This document shows positions 45,221 to 57,199 of a stretch of DNA of 64,000 nucleotides, piece by piece. This DNA comes from Icerya purchasi. Taxonomy: Eukaryota > Arthropoda > Insecta > Hemiptera > Monophlebidae. Each line of letters opens with the position of its first letter. The stretch's first letter is position 1. The stretch is taken from assembly GCA_039619475.1 (NCBI GenBank), contig CM077115.1, positions 490,937,352 through 491,001,351 on the forward strand. Reading direction: 5' to 3'. The notes under the pieces are model-generated. The model saw nothing but the letters and a program-made list of their open reading frames with translations. It did not search any database and was not told the DNA's origin. Both the position numbers and the translations under genes were made by a program.

Positions 45221-46899
45221 CCGACACTCTTATTAACGTTTATTCCAAGTATACAAAATTACAACTATTCGAGCTTTTGCTATACATCATAATATTAGTC
45301 AACTTAAGGTTATATAGATTATGGCGCACACATGCAAATTACATACACTGTAAATACTGCATACCGATATACATGAAGGCAGCTAAATATCTTCAAATCA
45401 AAAAACCTTGATCTTGTTTGAAAGAGAAATCACAGTGAAAACAAGAAAGGACGAGAAAAAATAAATAAAAAGAGAACAGTAAAAAAAAATTATGAAATAG
45501 AAAGATTCGCGACGTATGGTTAGGTTTTACTTTTTACACCATTCTTTCAGCCGTTTCCCTACTTCCTTCTTACACACACACACCAATTTTTTTTTTCTTT
45601 TCATTTAATATACGATTGAGGATTCTATTTATAAATCTGGTTAAAGCCGAATCGTCAGTAATTATTCCGAAAACAACATGAATTTATAAATAAATTAACT
45701 GAGCAATATCACACGCTACCGATAAATACAGTATCCATTCTTACAACTCCATTAAGCATGTAAACAGCTCTTTATCAATATACTCCCTAAGAAATGCAAT
45801 ATTGAACTTTAAAATTTGAATACTATATATGTGGTACACGTTTAACATATAAACTTGCTAAAAGGTTAAAAGGAAAAACCAAGCCAAAAAATAAAAAATA
45901 AAATTCGTGGATTTGCGCCTCAAGGATAGATGTAATATGTATTAGTTCGAATTTTTTGCCTAGACGGTAATTTTATATTACTGACATTACCAATAATCTA
46001 TAATAGAAATAGAATACATCTTGTGTTATTTTCCTTCCACACATAATTAATCTAAAGTTGATTTACTTCGAGTTGGGAAGTATTCATATGGGAAAAACAA
46101 AAAACGAAAAAATAACTCGAATGTATGCATATCGCCTTAAAAGCGAAAACAACATATTATTTCGTTTTTTTATTCGTTTAAAAGTTTATCGGAAATGCAC
46201 AAATTATTTCACACTTTTACTTCTTTTTTTTTTTTTTTTTTGTTATTTTATTTTAACCGGGTTTGTCAGCAAGGACATTAACTCAAGAAATGAGAAACAA
46301 ATTTATATTCTTATGCGTTTAAGGACGGAAGATAAAAACACTTCAAGGGCAAGAATAACCGAAACAGGAGGAAATGAGAGAATACAAAATAAGGAGTATC
46401 AAATGTTAACAGTGAAGAATAGATAGATGATTGCTCAGCAAAAAAAGTCACACATTCAAATAAAATGTGATCAGCATTGCAAGTGTCCAAATTTACTCAA
46501 ACTCTACCCGTAATGTCTTTACATTTTTCGCTATAGAAACAGCGCATAACGAAAGAAATTGCAGCTCGTGATGGTTAAAGATGGGATAGTGGAAAAATCC
46601 CTGTTGTCCGTTATCGAACCGGTTGCACGTTATCGCGTTTTTCGTCGGCAAATCGGCAGTGGTGAGATCGTTCAATTATTATTTCCTTTTGTTTTTCTTA
46701 TCACTTGTTCATCGGTTGCATCTTAATTGTAACACGTTCAACACGATAAATTACCTTTTCGTTAATCGTCGTGTTTGAATTTTAGATTTAATTTCACTTT
46801 AATTATTTCGTTCATTCGCTTCAATTTATTTATTTATTCTTTCTCGTTACTTTTTCTTTTTATTACTTTTTTTTCCCTCTTATTATTATTATTTTTTTT
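45221..46899. other. No gene recognised
   Basis: AT-rich sequence with T runs (45588-45599, 46224-46242). No supported exon. The 5' UTR of the I-like element downstream probably starts somewhere after 46800, in a pyrimidine-rich tract, but its exact 5' end is not visible. Confidence 0.4.
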
Positions 46900-46986
46900 T
46901 CCTCTCTCTTCTTCTTTTTTCTTCTGCTTGTTAAATGAGCGTACTCCTCCCAAAACCCGGCCAAATCAATTAAACCCCCGTCCAAC

Positions 46987-48574
46987 TTGTCGATAAACAT
47001 GGACATAGACCTCAACTCTAAACGTAAATCGGCTGATCTCCTTTCACCGATTTCCACCACTATACCAAAGGAAATCAGGCTTTCTCAGGCTGATCTCCCT
47101 ATACCGGCTCCGTCTTGCGCTCCCGAGCCCAACAACAGCAGTAATAATAGCAACCCCAATTTTAATATCACCAGCAACACTAACCTCAATAGTATTAGTA
47201 ATAATAACAATAACAATAATAATAATAATAATACTATTTCTGATAATAATCATCATCATCATAATAACAACAGTAATAATAATGATGCTAGTAATAATAG
47301 TGGTGATAATAATAATAGAAATAATAATAATAATGTTAACGATAATAATAACAATGATAAAAATAATTCAAAGAATAATAGACACTGATCATGTTAAAAA
47401 CTTTTCTTCCGATTACCCGGGTCCTTTTACTGTTTTCGTTGAAAGTAGTTCTGCCGATCAGAATTTAAGTAACTTTCATCCATTTGCATTGGCTAATGCC
47501 ATCAGCAAAAACTCTACTGCTTTCACTGACATCAAGCCTCGAGGCAGAGGGCGTATTGCTATTTTTTTCCCTTCCGCTTCCACTGCCAATGCTTTTCTAA
47601 GTAACTCCTCTTTCTTCGAATCCAACAATTTAATTGCTTTTATCCCTCACAACTCTGTACACAGAATTGGAGTAATTTCCGGAGTTCATCCCTCCTTTTC
47701 CGAAGAGGATATAAAAGAAGAAATTGAATCTTGTATTCCGGTACAATCTGTTAGACGAATTTTGCGTTCCTCTGAAGATGGCAAAATTCCTACCAGAAGT
47801 GTTGAAATAAAATTTTCTAAACCCGTCCTGCCTGAATTCATTTCCATTTACCGACTTCGATTCCCTGTCTCTCCCAGCATCCGCTCCCCCACTCAGTGTG
47901 CCAAATGCTTTCTCTTCGGACATATAGCACGTCATTGTCGCAGTTCACACTCTATCTGCTCTCACTGTTCAGCTAAACATTCTTTCAATGAATGTTCCAA
48001 TCTCCAAGAACCTCCTTCTTGCCGTAATTGCAAAGGAAGTCACAGTTCCTCGAACCGTCTTTGCCCAGAATGGCAAAGGCAAAAAGATATCAAGCGAATT
48101 ATGGCTTTTGAAAATGTATCTTTTCAAGAAGCCGCTAAGCTTAAATCTTTCAGCGCTGCTACTCAGGCATTTACTTATGCTAATCGAGCCGCATCATCTA
48201 TTCTCCCTTTGAATACTTCCAATGTAGCTTCCAAGGTACCTTCTCCTCCTCGTCCAAAATCCCCCACCTTCCATAAATTATCTAAGTCTAAACCTCATCC
48301 CAAACCTCTTCCTCAATTTCCAACTGTCACATCCTACTATACTCCTTCTCCCCCAGTTGGATGGGCTCTGAATAGTTCTTCTCTCCCCAACCCTTCCTTA
48401 CCTTCTGAACACTCCAAATCTTCACACAGAAATTCTAACAACCTTTCTTCTGATATCTCTTCCAATATCTCCCGATTATCTACAGCAATTACGGAGCTCC
48501 TTTCTTCTTTTAACATAGTTTCTTCTGCTTCCTTTGTTGATAATCTTGCATCCTTCTTGTCCAACAATGCTTAG
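46987..48574 (+). pseudogene. I-like LINE ORF1 (gag-like nucleic-acid-binding protein), one frameshift
   Basis: The Met start (MSINMDIDLNSKRKSADLL) follows a pyrimidine-rich leader. From about residue 45 to 133 the protein is an Asn-rich tract with a short His run, coded by AAT/AAC/GAT triplets. The frame ends at 47388, but the rest of ORF1 continues in the next frame from within the same tract to 48574, so the repeat has probably slipped. The second part contains an esterase-free gag-like domain (GPFTVFVES, GRIAIFFPS, HRIGVISGV) and three zinc knuckles near 47898-48065: CX2CX4HX4C (CAKCFLFGHIARHC), CX2CX3HX4C and CX2CX3HX6C. A Ser/Pro-rich C-terminus follows. ORF1 proteins of this type bind element RNA and assemble the ribonucleoprotein particle. 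Confidence 0.88.
47142..47385 (+). repeat. (AAT/AAC/GAT)n coding microsatellite in ORF1
   Basis: A run of about 80 triplets, mainly AAT, AAC and GAT with a CATCATCATCAT block, encodes poly-Asn with His, Asp and Ser. It is the site of the ORF1 frame change. The reverse strand would read as Ile/Met-rich and is not a gene. Confidence 0.85.
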
Positions 48575-48694
48575 TTTAGTTAAATTAACTTCTCTCTTTA
48601 CACTTTTCTTAGCCAAATTTTTCATTGGCCCTCCTTACATAATCTTCCATCTCTTTTGTTTTCTTCTTCTCCTTCCTTTTTTCTTATCTTATAA

Positions 48695-51600
48695 ATGACG
48701 CCTGTACTTAATATTATTCAATGAAACTGTCGTAGCATCCGGGCGAATAAGGCAGCCTTAGAAGGCTTGCTAAATTTACATAATATAAGTATAGCGTTGT
48801 TGTCTGAAACATGGCTTCCGAAATCATCAATTTTTTCAATTAGGGGTTTTCATGTAATTAGATCAGATCGCGAAGATGGTTATGGTGGTGCAGCTATCCT
48901 CATTAGGTTTGACATTCCATTCTCTTCCCACAATTTAGACATCCCAGGTGGCTCTAGTCCTTCTTCCTCTTCCAACTTTGTTCATATTTCTATCTCACAC
49001 ACATTCGCTAATATTTCTCATCCCCTACATCTTGTATCTGTCTACATTCCTCCCCTGTGTAACCTAAAGGATCTTTCTCTTTCCTCCCTTCTTGACTCCT
49101 TACCTCACCCATTTATCATAGGCGGGGATTGGAACGCCTGTTCTCCTGCCTGGGGTAGTTCGTCACTAAATAGAAATGGTTCCTTCCTTCAAACTCTACT
49201 CTCAGACTACAACCTTGTGGTTCTCAACGACGGCTCCCCTACATATTTCAAAAACCAAAATTCCTACATTTCTATAGACTTAACTTTCTCCTCTCCTAAT
49301 TTAAGCCTGAAATGTGCATGGAATACCCTTGAGGGAACCTTTGGTAGTGACCATGTTCCTATCATTGTGTCCGTTCATGGGACTTCCTCCTCTCATGTAA
49401 AAAAAAGAATCCCGTTCTCCTAGTTGGAACGTTTCAAAGGTTAATTGGTCTGATTTTCGTTCGTTCCTGGATTCCTCTTCCTACAGATTTGATCCTAACT
49501 TAGATGTTACGCCTCAGTATGAAAACTTCGTTCAGTTAATATCATCAGCTTTAGATTTGTCTTCTCTTGCACAAAAATCTCTTTCTGGGAGCATCAGGCG
49601 ATCCTACGCCTCGTCCTTATGGTGGAATGCGGAATGTTCAATTGCACACCAAGCCAGTGTATTCACGTTTCGTATTTTTCGAGCTGCTCCTTCTCTGGAA
49701 AACTTCCTAGCTCACAAAAGAGCTAATGCCAAATTCCGATTTACTCTCAAAAAGGTTAAAAAAGCGTCTTGGGCTGCTTTCTGTTCTTCCTTTTCTGGAT
49801 CTACTCCTCTCTCACAAATCATGGGAGGTTGGCTGAGGCTTTCCGAAACCCTCAGTCCTTAAATCCCTTTACTTCCGGCGTTTCGGAGAACAAGCTAGCT
49901 GCTTTCTTTGATTGTGTTGCTCCGCCCTATGTTCCTAACTTTGATGAATTTGACCTTTCTATCTCTGCCGCAAGCCATTCTGAGCATTTTCTAACTTTTC
50001 CGTTCACTTTTAATGAATTATTATTAGCGTTCTCGAAAAATCCTAACTCTTCTCCAGCGATAGATGGATTATCTTATATTGTTCTTAAGAATCTTCCTGA
50101 ATATTATCTTAAAATACTCTTAAATCTATTTAACTCTATTCTCCATCTAGGTTCCGCTCCTCCGTCATGGAAATCCTTTATCATCGTTCCCATCCCCAAG
50201 GATATTAATTCCTCGTCCTTCCGTTGCATTTCTCTTGCAAGTTGTCTGAGGAAACTTTTCGAATCCATGTTGAACCGGCGGCTGGTTTGGTGGCTGGAAA
50301 ATAATGATGTCTTACCTAACAACATGTATGGTTTTCGTTCTGGTCGAGGTCCTACTGATTGTGTTTCTTTCTTCTTGTCCCACATCTATAAATCGTTTAT
50401 CCAGAAAAATTATACCCTAGCTACCTTTGTTGATATTTATAGTGCCTTTGACAGCGTCCACCTTCCAACTCTTAAGAGCAGAATGTTATCTATTAATTTA
50501 CCTTCTCACTTCATATCCTTAATCATGAGTCTTTTCCTAAGTAGAACTGTTACTCTAAGATTTCCTTCCTTTTCAGAGTCACGAAAGGTTTTTCAAGGCC
50601 TCCCGCAAGGTTCCTGTCTTAGTCCTACGCTCTTCAATATTTATTCTCTTGGTGTCGCCTCTCTTAATCTACCTTCTACTTCCTTATTTTTTGCAGATGA
50701 CATTCTACTTTTTTTCAACTGCTCCTAGCATTCTAAATGCTTGCAATAACATGCAAGAATCCTTGTACATTCTGCAGAGTTCTCTTTCTCAAATCCATCT
50801 ATATATCTCTCCTCCAAAATCTTCCTGCATTGTTTTCACATTTCGTTCCTATAATCCTGAGTCAATCAGCATAAATATCGACAATACACCTATACCTGCT
50901 GTTTCCTCCTTCCGCTATTTAGGAATCTTTCTGAATAGTCGTTTATCCTTTACTGAGCATATTAATTACCTCCATTCGTTTACTCTAGAACGTTTGAATA
51001 TCTTAAAGTCTTTATCTTCTTCCCATTGGGGAGGTGATCCTATAATACTTCTTATGCTCTACAAATCCATTGTTCGATCCAAACTTGATTTCTGTTGTTT
51101 TCTGTATGGTACTGCTGCTCGTTCTCCCCTAGCTAAATTAGATTTAGTTCAGAATGCAGCCCTGCGCTTATATCTAGGAGTCTTAAAATCCACGCCTATT
51201 CCTGCGATTTTAGCAGAGGCTAATGTGGCTCCTTTATCTATCCGTAGATCCTATCTCGCGTATCGGTTCCTTATTAAACGTCTGCATATTTACCCAAACA
51301 ATCTTGTCCCTGCATATTCTTCTCTCTTGCAAGATTGGCGTTTTTCCTCTAATAAGGTTCCCATTCTCTGCCACATTGCCTCGCGTCTTATTAAGTTTTC
51401 GCCCTTCATCCTAACTTTCGATAAAATTCCATTTTTCCAGTTTGAGATATTAATCGTTTTTCTTTGCCTTCTTATGTAAAATATCTCCCTGCTTATGCAA
51501 CAGTTTATGAATTTAACCAGGCAGTTTCATCATTCTTTGCTAACCATAGCCTAATTTTTACAGATGAGTCCAAAATGGCACACGGAGTGGGTGCATCTAT

Positions 51601-52435
51601 CTACATTCCTGCTCTTGACCATTCCAGCCTGTTCAAAATTCCTGCATTTTGTTCAATTTATTATGCGGAGACATTGGCATTACTACGTGCCATTGAGCTC
51701 ATTCCATCTTTTCCTCAATGTAAAATGTTCCTCCTAATTTCTGATTGCAAAAGCGCCCTTCAGTGTATATCCTCTGCATATGTTCCTTCTTACTCTGATC
51801 CTATTATTCTGCGCATCCGATCACTGATTTTCAGTCTTTGCAGATTGCACTCATTAACCATCGACTTTCTTTGGATTCCTGGTCATGCCGGAATTGCGGG
51901 CAACGAAAAGGCGGATTATCTTGCTCGTTCGGCTATTTCTTCTGGGCGGCCAGTCGGACGGATTCCTTCTCATGAATTATTAAATATAGCAAAAAGTATC
52001 CAAAAGGCCAATTGGAAATCTTTTTATAAATCATCCTTCTCCAGTCCTAATTCACAATATTTTTCCATTCACCCTAATCCACCTACTCAACCATGGTATC
52101 TACATTTTCCGCACCTTCCCCGATTCATCATATCTGCTATCTGTCGTCTTCGATCTGGTCACAGTCGACTTCCTGCTTCATTGTATCGTTTCTCCATAGT
52201 GTCCTCTCCTATTTGTCCGCTGTGTATCGATAACACAGTCGTATGTGACTCTGATCATGTATTCTTTGAATGTTCCTCTTTATCATCGGAAAGGGCAGCT
52301 CTATACGCGGAGCTTCTCTCACATGATGTTCCAACTCCATATTGTGTGTCCTTTATTCCCTCACTACAGTCAACGTTGATCATACCAATTGTAGCAAAAT
52401 TCCTATCCTCTGTACTTCACTATATTAAGATCTAA
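48695..52435 (+). pseudogene. I-like LINE ORF2: endonuclease, reverse transcriptase, RNase H
   Basis: The ATG at 48695 starts MTPVLNIIQ, then a TGA at 48722-48724 stands where Trp is expected before NCRSIRANKAAL. Endonuclease motifs are LLSETWL, IGGDWNACSPAWGSS and GSDHVPI, all retained. The linker shows SSLWWNAECS and FLAHKRANAKFRF. RT shows SSPAIDGLSYIVLKNL, GFRSGRGPTDC, FVDIYSAFDSVHLPTL, GLPQGSCLSPTLFNIY and FFADDILLFF. RNase H has the DEDD set: FTDESK, YYAETLAL, ISDCKSAL and GNEKADYLA, then a Cys/His tail (CPLC...FFECSSLSSE). Frames change near 49400 (A8 run), 49830, 50710 (T7 run) and 51457 (T5 run). Catalytic residues of all three enzymes survive, so decay is recent or some indels are assembly errors. 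Confidence 0.92.
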
Positions 52436-54740
52436 TCCTTTCAGTAGTTCTCTTTCACTTTGGCATTCCTAACTTATCGTGTCCAGTTATTTCTAATGAA
52501 CTCCTCTCTAAACGAAGAACACGCACTGATGTTGCAGTTACAGTTACAAACAGGCACAGCTCGCAGTTAATTTTACGGGTTCGCTGTCGCATTTGCGGCC
52601 CTAACGGTAGATAGGTGAACTCCTTGTCAGCCAGCATCATTTTGATTTATAAGTCGTAAGAACGGTGAAGCTGTGCAGTAAGTTGACTGACCGTAAGCAA
52701 TGCATGCATTTCTAGTAGACTGCATGTTACAGAATGATCATTTCTTATAACTTGTGACTAGTGAAGGAAAAGAGAAAGATATATATATATATATATATAT
52801 ATAAAAAAAAACTATATATAAAAAGAGGAAGAGAGAGGAAGAGAATAATATAATTATTGTTAGAAAATAGGTGATGCTGACGAGAAATGTAGTGTTAGCT
52901 AGCAAACGACAGACAGGTACTGTCAGAGCCGTTTTCGAAAGTAATGAAATGTTCGAAGATGGATTTCGAGCGATAAGTAATAAATTGCTTAGAGTAACGA
53001 AAAAGATGACGCACTGCGTAATCTCGTACTCGATTCAGCTCAAAATAAGAGGGTAACTGTTTCGCTATTTGAAAAGTCAAGCTTTGAAATGAATACGCAC
53101 GCGGTTATGATAATGAGTGGCGGGTAAGGGGGGAATATAAGCTGAAAAGGAATGAGGTAATCATCTGAAAATTCCGTCTCAGATTATAATAATATTTTCG
53201 TAATAGGCAGTTGGTCGGGGCGACGCATAATATGTTATTAAATTAAATTATTCGTCTTGACATCATGCGTGAACAAGGAGAGATTGCGTTGACTGTGACA
53301 TCGGAAAATTTCAGTTCCGCCGTAATGCTTCTTCTGCGAGACGTGGTGAGTTCTGTTTAAAGTTGGATTTGTTAGGACAGAGAAATTAACTCGGCTTGCG
53401 TTCGCAGTTGGAATATTCATGAGCTTTAATGGATCAACCCCGTGTGCACCACCGCTCCACGAGATACTTTCGCTGTTTTAATAATGTAACGGATAACTCT
53501 CTTAAGTAATTTACCGTTATCCCGGTTAAATACTTCGGATTTTTAATTAGCTTTCTTTCCCATAGTCTGTTTTTTTTTCTTTTTTTCTTTCTTTTTTTTG
53601 TTGAAAAAACTTCATTTCTTTTCTGCCCCTTGTTTTTTATTTTCTTTCAGGGCCTGAATTGGAAAGTTAGGAATTTAGTAGAAGAAAAAGGGAGCAAAGT
53701 GGAATTTAAAAGATTAAGAGACTAGCCTAATGAAAATATTATCCGAATATGGTAGTGGTAGTGCGTTAATTCTGGAAAGCGCGAGCATCTTCATTTCTCG
53801 CTGACGTAATAGAAATATTCATATACGGCCTAGCTTTAGTTGATATTCTGTTTCTAAAAAAAAAATAGCCCGTGTAGAACCGCAACTTGCGACCGGGGGC
53901 GCTAATACATTGCAGTATGAATTTTTAAAAGAGAACATTTTGAAGATTATTTTAAAATTTAACAGTGAATTCCCTCCTTTTTTTAAATTTCAACTTACGT
54001 AAACGTCATATTTTGCCGAAAGTTTCATAATCATAAAATATATACTTCTAGGGTAATTCTGACGTCTCGATTAAAAATGAACTCGGCAACACTGCCGAAA
54101 ATTTTTTTAGAAAGTGGGGACTACTGTCGCGCTTTCGATTCAAGTAAAACAAACGGAACGGTAGTATTGAGGTAACGCTAATTCTATTTGATAATTCAGT
54201 TTAGTGTAATCCAAAATTAAAGGAGTTCTTCACCCTAATTCTGCTACCGAGTGTTAAAAAAACGGATTTTCAGTCACATAGTCCCTCCGATACGTATAGG
54301 AATAGTCGATTATTCTACCATCTTCGGAGATTTGAGTAATTATTAGAAATATTTCTTTATAGGTGTACACTGCGGTGAATGTATACGTGACGTTCGCTAA
54401 GAAAAGGGACCCCTATGGTAGTGCGAAAGATTTTTTTTTTTTGAGAAAAACGCGTTTAAAGTTTGCGTGAAGTAATACAATCATAATATACTATACTGCT
54501 ATACTATTGCTTCTTTATGTTCCGTTCTATAAAAACGCATTTGCGTAGCTCCTAAACCTGACCAACGTAAACCAAAAAAACAGTCGAATGCAGCGAATAT
54601 AACAGCAGAGGATCCTGCTGACAAAGTTGACACGAAAGAGAAAGAAGAAAACTGAAACTACGATGAAATAAAAGAAAAAAAAATCAAAGTTACGAATAAT
54701 GCAAATGAAAACTCATTAAAAAACAACTGCTTCCACGTCA
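52436..54740. other. No gene recognised; (TA)n microsatellite
   Basis: Starts with possible 3' UTR of the I-like element. It contains (TA)n at about 52780-52802 followed by an A run, and pyrimidine runs at 53570-53600. A short stretch at about 54545-54655 reads as a Lys/Glu/Asp-rich peptide but has no supported exon boundaries. Confidence 0.45.
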
Positions 54741-55419
54741 AACTGCGTGTACAATTTTGTAGTTTGGGAGGGCACGCGACCAGTCAGTTTGTGCACCCGT
54801 GGTCCAAATGCGTCAAAATCTTTCACGACATTCTCAAATCGATCTTTACCCATATCAAGGAGAAAAAAATACCCTTTTTCATCAAGTAATCATTCAGTTG
54901 CCGGCTGTTTTCTCGTGCAGCAGCTCGTTTTGTATCTTGTTTTCCTCTCTGCGACTGATAGGTTACAATTAAATCAGGGTGCTGACGCAGGCATTCCAGG
55001 TGACCTTTTATTAGAACATCTTGCTCACCTTTTCGCAATTTCATGAAAGACCGGCATGCGCGTCTCTCAATTCCCGGATAACTCCTGTACTAGCGGTAAC
55101 ACTGTACAGAAGCAAAAAACAACGTAACAGCTGCTGGAAATGATGGAACAGTGTTTCCAAAACTTCAAACGCGTTTTTTCGCATATTGCGTTTAAAAGCC
55201 GGGTTTCTTCGGAGCCGGTCACATATGTTTAAACGGAAGTTCTATTCAGTAAAATCTAAAGACTAATAAGTTGTAATGCTTTGCACGAGGAATTTTTTTT
55301 TACGATTTATGATTTAGGCATTTCCATTACGACTACATTAAACTTTTTCTTAATTTATTTCATTTATAAATATGAATATTTAAATATCGATAAATCTTTA
55401 GCATTATAAAGATCAGAAA
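54741..55419 (-). other. Unrecognised open frame region
   Basis: The minus-strand frame at 54823-55044 encodes a 73-codon basic peptide containing KLRKGEQDVLIKGHLECLRQ and HPDLIVTYQSQRGKQ. The composition looks more protein-like than the surrounding shadows, and the plus strand is also open. I do not recognise a family. It could be a transposon scrap or an exon. No splice sites were convincing. Confidence 0.25.
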
Positions 55420-55688
55420 TAATAATATTGTATTATTGTAATATATAAGTTTATTGTAATAGGAAATATTATTTTAGATGATGGTATAATTGTAATATAA
55501 ATGATAAATAATGAGAATGTGGGTTTTATAATATAGTAATATATAAGTTAACATTTTTTATGTTGTAACAGAAAGTAGTACTTAAGTTGGTGTTACATTG
55601 TACAAATAAATGATATAATTATGTTGGGAACGCGCAGACGGGCTAGTGCCCTGTGGGACCCGCAAATTATTATTTAAAAAAAAAAAAA
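55420..55688 (+). mobile_element. LINE 3' UTR and poly(A), LINE-A-like end
   Basis: A + strand tail ending in poly(A) at 55676-55688. The last 40 bp (GGGCTAGTGCCCTGTGGGAC, then CCGC and AAATTATTATTTAAAA) match the LINE-A 3' end at 11425-11470 with about four in five bases equal. Upstream is AT-rich and without coding; the 5' limit is not defined. Its insertion or join cuts the minus-strand I-like RT that begins at 55689. Confidence 0.45.
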
Positions 55689-57199
55689 GTTCAGAAAGTG
55701 AAAAGTCCATGTTAGTTTAGGATTTAAGAACAAACCTAAATACCTAACATACCTAGTAAACTTAATGAGTCGGTTTTGAATTAGAACACGTACTTGTTGA
55801 CAGTCATATGGTCTGAGTGAAAATACGGATACCGAGGATTTGGTATGGGATATTTCAAAATGTATTCTCTCAAAGGAATTAAAACAAATATCAATAGATG
55901 TTTGATTTGCCTGAAGACATTTAGTGAGGCAGTTATGTTTAGAATATATTAAGAAGTCGTCAGCGTATGAAAAAATTCGTGTGGAATTTAGTAGTTAAAT
56001 ATTAAAAAGAGGTAATATATATATATATATATAAATTAAAAAGAAGCGGACTCAAAATGGAACCTTGTACAAGACCTTTATAAGTTGTGCGAACTTCAAT
56101 CTGTTTAGATACGAAATTAAGAATATGAAGTGATCTACATAAAAATAAACTGCACAAAAGTTTAGCCATGGGAAAAGGAATGTTAACTGTCATTAATTGA
56201 TTGAAAAGGATGGGGATGGAAACATTATTGAATGCCCCTTGAATATCAAGGAATGTTGCCACCAAAAAACCTTTGTCTTGAAAAGTAGAATAAACATCCC
56301 CTAAGAACGATGCTACACAATATTGAGTACCGAAACGTGGACGGAATCCAAACATTCCCTTCGGAACTATCCTATGTCGCTCAAACCACCACATCAGCCT
56401 GTTCTTAATTACAATCTCGAAAACTTTCCTAAAGCAGGAGGCTAAGGAAATCGGTCGAAATGATGATGCCTGGTTGAGAGATTTACCAGGTTTAGGAATC
56501 GGAATAACTAGAAAACGCGTCCAGTCAGAAGGGATTAAACCAGAGGCCAATAAATTGTTATATATATATCTAATAGTGTACTTTTAGCGTAATTACTTAA
56601 GTTCTGTATAACTAAGTAAGTAATACCAACTGGACCCGGGGAAGAATCGTGTTTCTTTTGTAAAGAAATGAAAACTTCTTCATACGTGATTGGGCGTTGC
56701 AGAATATGAGGTACCATAAGTACAGTATTTTCTTCCCCGGCCAAATTCTCCCTCATTGGAACATAAGGGGGAGAAACTGAGTTTGAAAAGTCAGTAAACC
56801 GACTGTCATCCCGAATCACTCGGCCGTGAGAATGTGAAATTTTAGAAGGTTTAATCAGATTCTAAACTTCTTTTAAAGGAGTGTTTCTGTTAAACTTCCC
56901 ACTAAAATCCCTTTAAGAATTCCTTTTGGTTCTTTTGAGAAGTGTTCGCGTCTTCCCTACAATTTTCCTATATGTAAGATAAGCTCCCATTGAGCCAACT
57001 GCCCTAAAAGTGCGCAAAACATCATTTCGTTCTCTAACCTTAGCCTCGCATTCTTCATTCCACCAAGGAACAGGGGTTTTATTCCAACAAGACGTATCTG
57101 GCATAATACCCGAAGACCAGAAGACAAAAATACGTTCAATCGAATAAGCAATAAATTGAATAGATTGATCTCTGAAATTAAATAAAAGAGTATTGTCAA
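55689..57199 (-). pseudogene. I-like LINE (second subfamily), linker and reverse transcriptase
   Basis: From high to low coordinates: PVPWWNEECEAKVRERNDVL near 57060, VSPPYVPMREN near 56770, SSPGPVGITYLVIQNL near 56640, VIPIPKPGKSLNQASSFRPI near 56480, MWWFERHRIVPKGMFGFRP near 56370, TFLDIQGAFNNVSIPILF near 56240, GLVQGSILSPLLFNLY near 56070 and YADDFLIYSKHN near 55960. A (TA)n expansion at 56013-56031 lies between the LSPLLFNLY block and YADD. It then reads LGLF-type sequence until cut by the + strand poly(A) at 55688. Related to, but clearly distinct from, the 47-52 kb family. Frameshifts near 56550 and 56910; YADD is intact. The 5' end abuts a Jockey scrap at about 57200. Confidence 0.85.

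Larger units (their letters stand above)
46900..52435 (+). mobile_element. Near-complete I-superfamily LINE
   Basis: The best-preserved transposon of the window: ORF1 (gag-like) at 46987-48574, a 120-bp spacer, then ORF2 at 48695-52435 with endonuclease, RT and RNase H. Presence of RNase H plus CCHC knuckles in ORF1 points to the I/LOA/Nimb group, not Jockey. It is disabled by an ORF1 frameshift, a stop near the start of ORF2 and four ORF2 frameshifts. The 3' end is uncertain: the GCGCCC...AGGGTAG-poly(A) terminus of the sister copies is not seen after 52435. No target duplication found. At least seven partial relatives are in the window. Confidence 0.88.

Noticed and set aside
47044..47262. 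Minus-strand Met/Ile-rich frame
   Set aside because: Antisense of the Asn-rich ORF1 triplet repeat.
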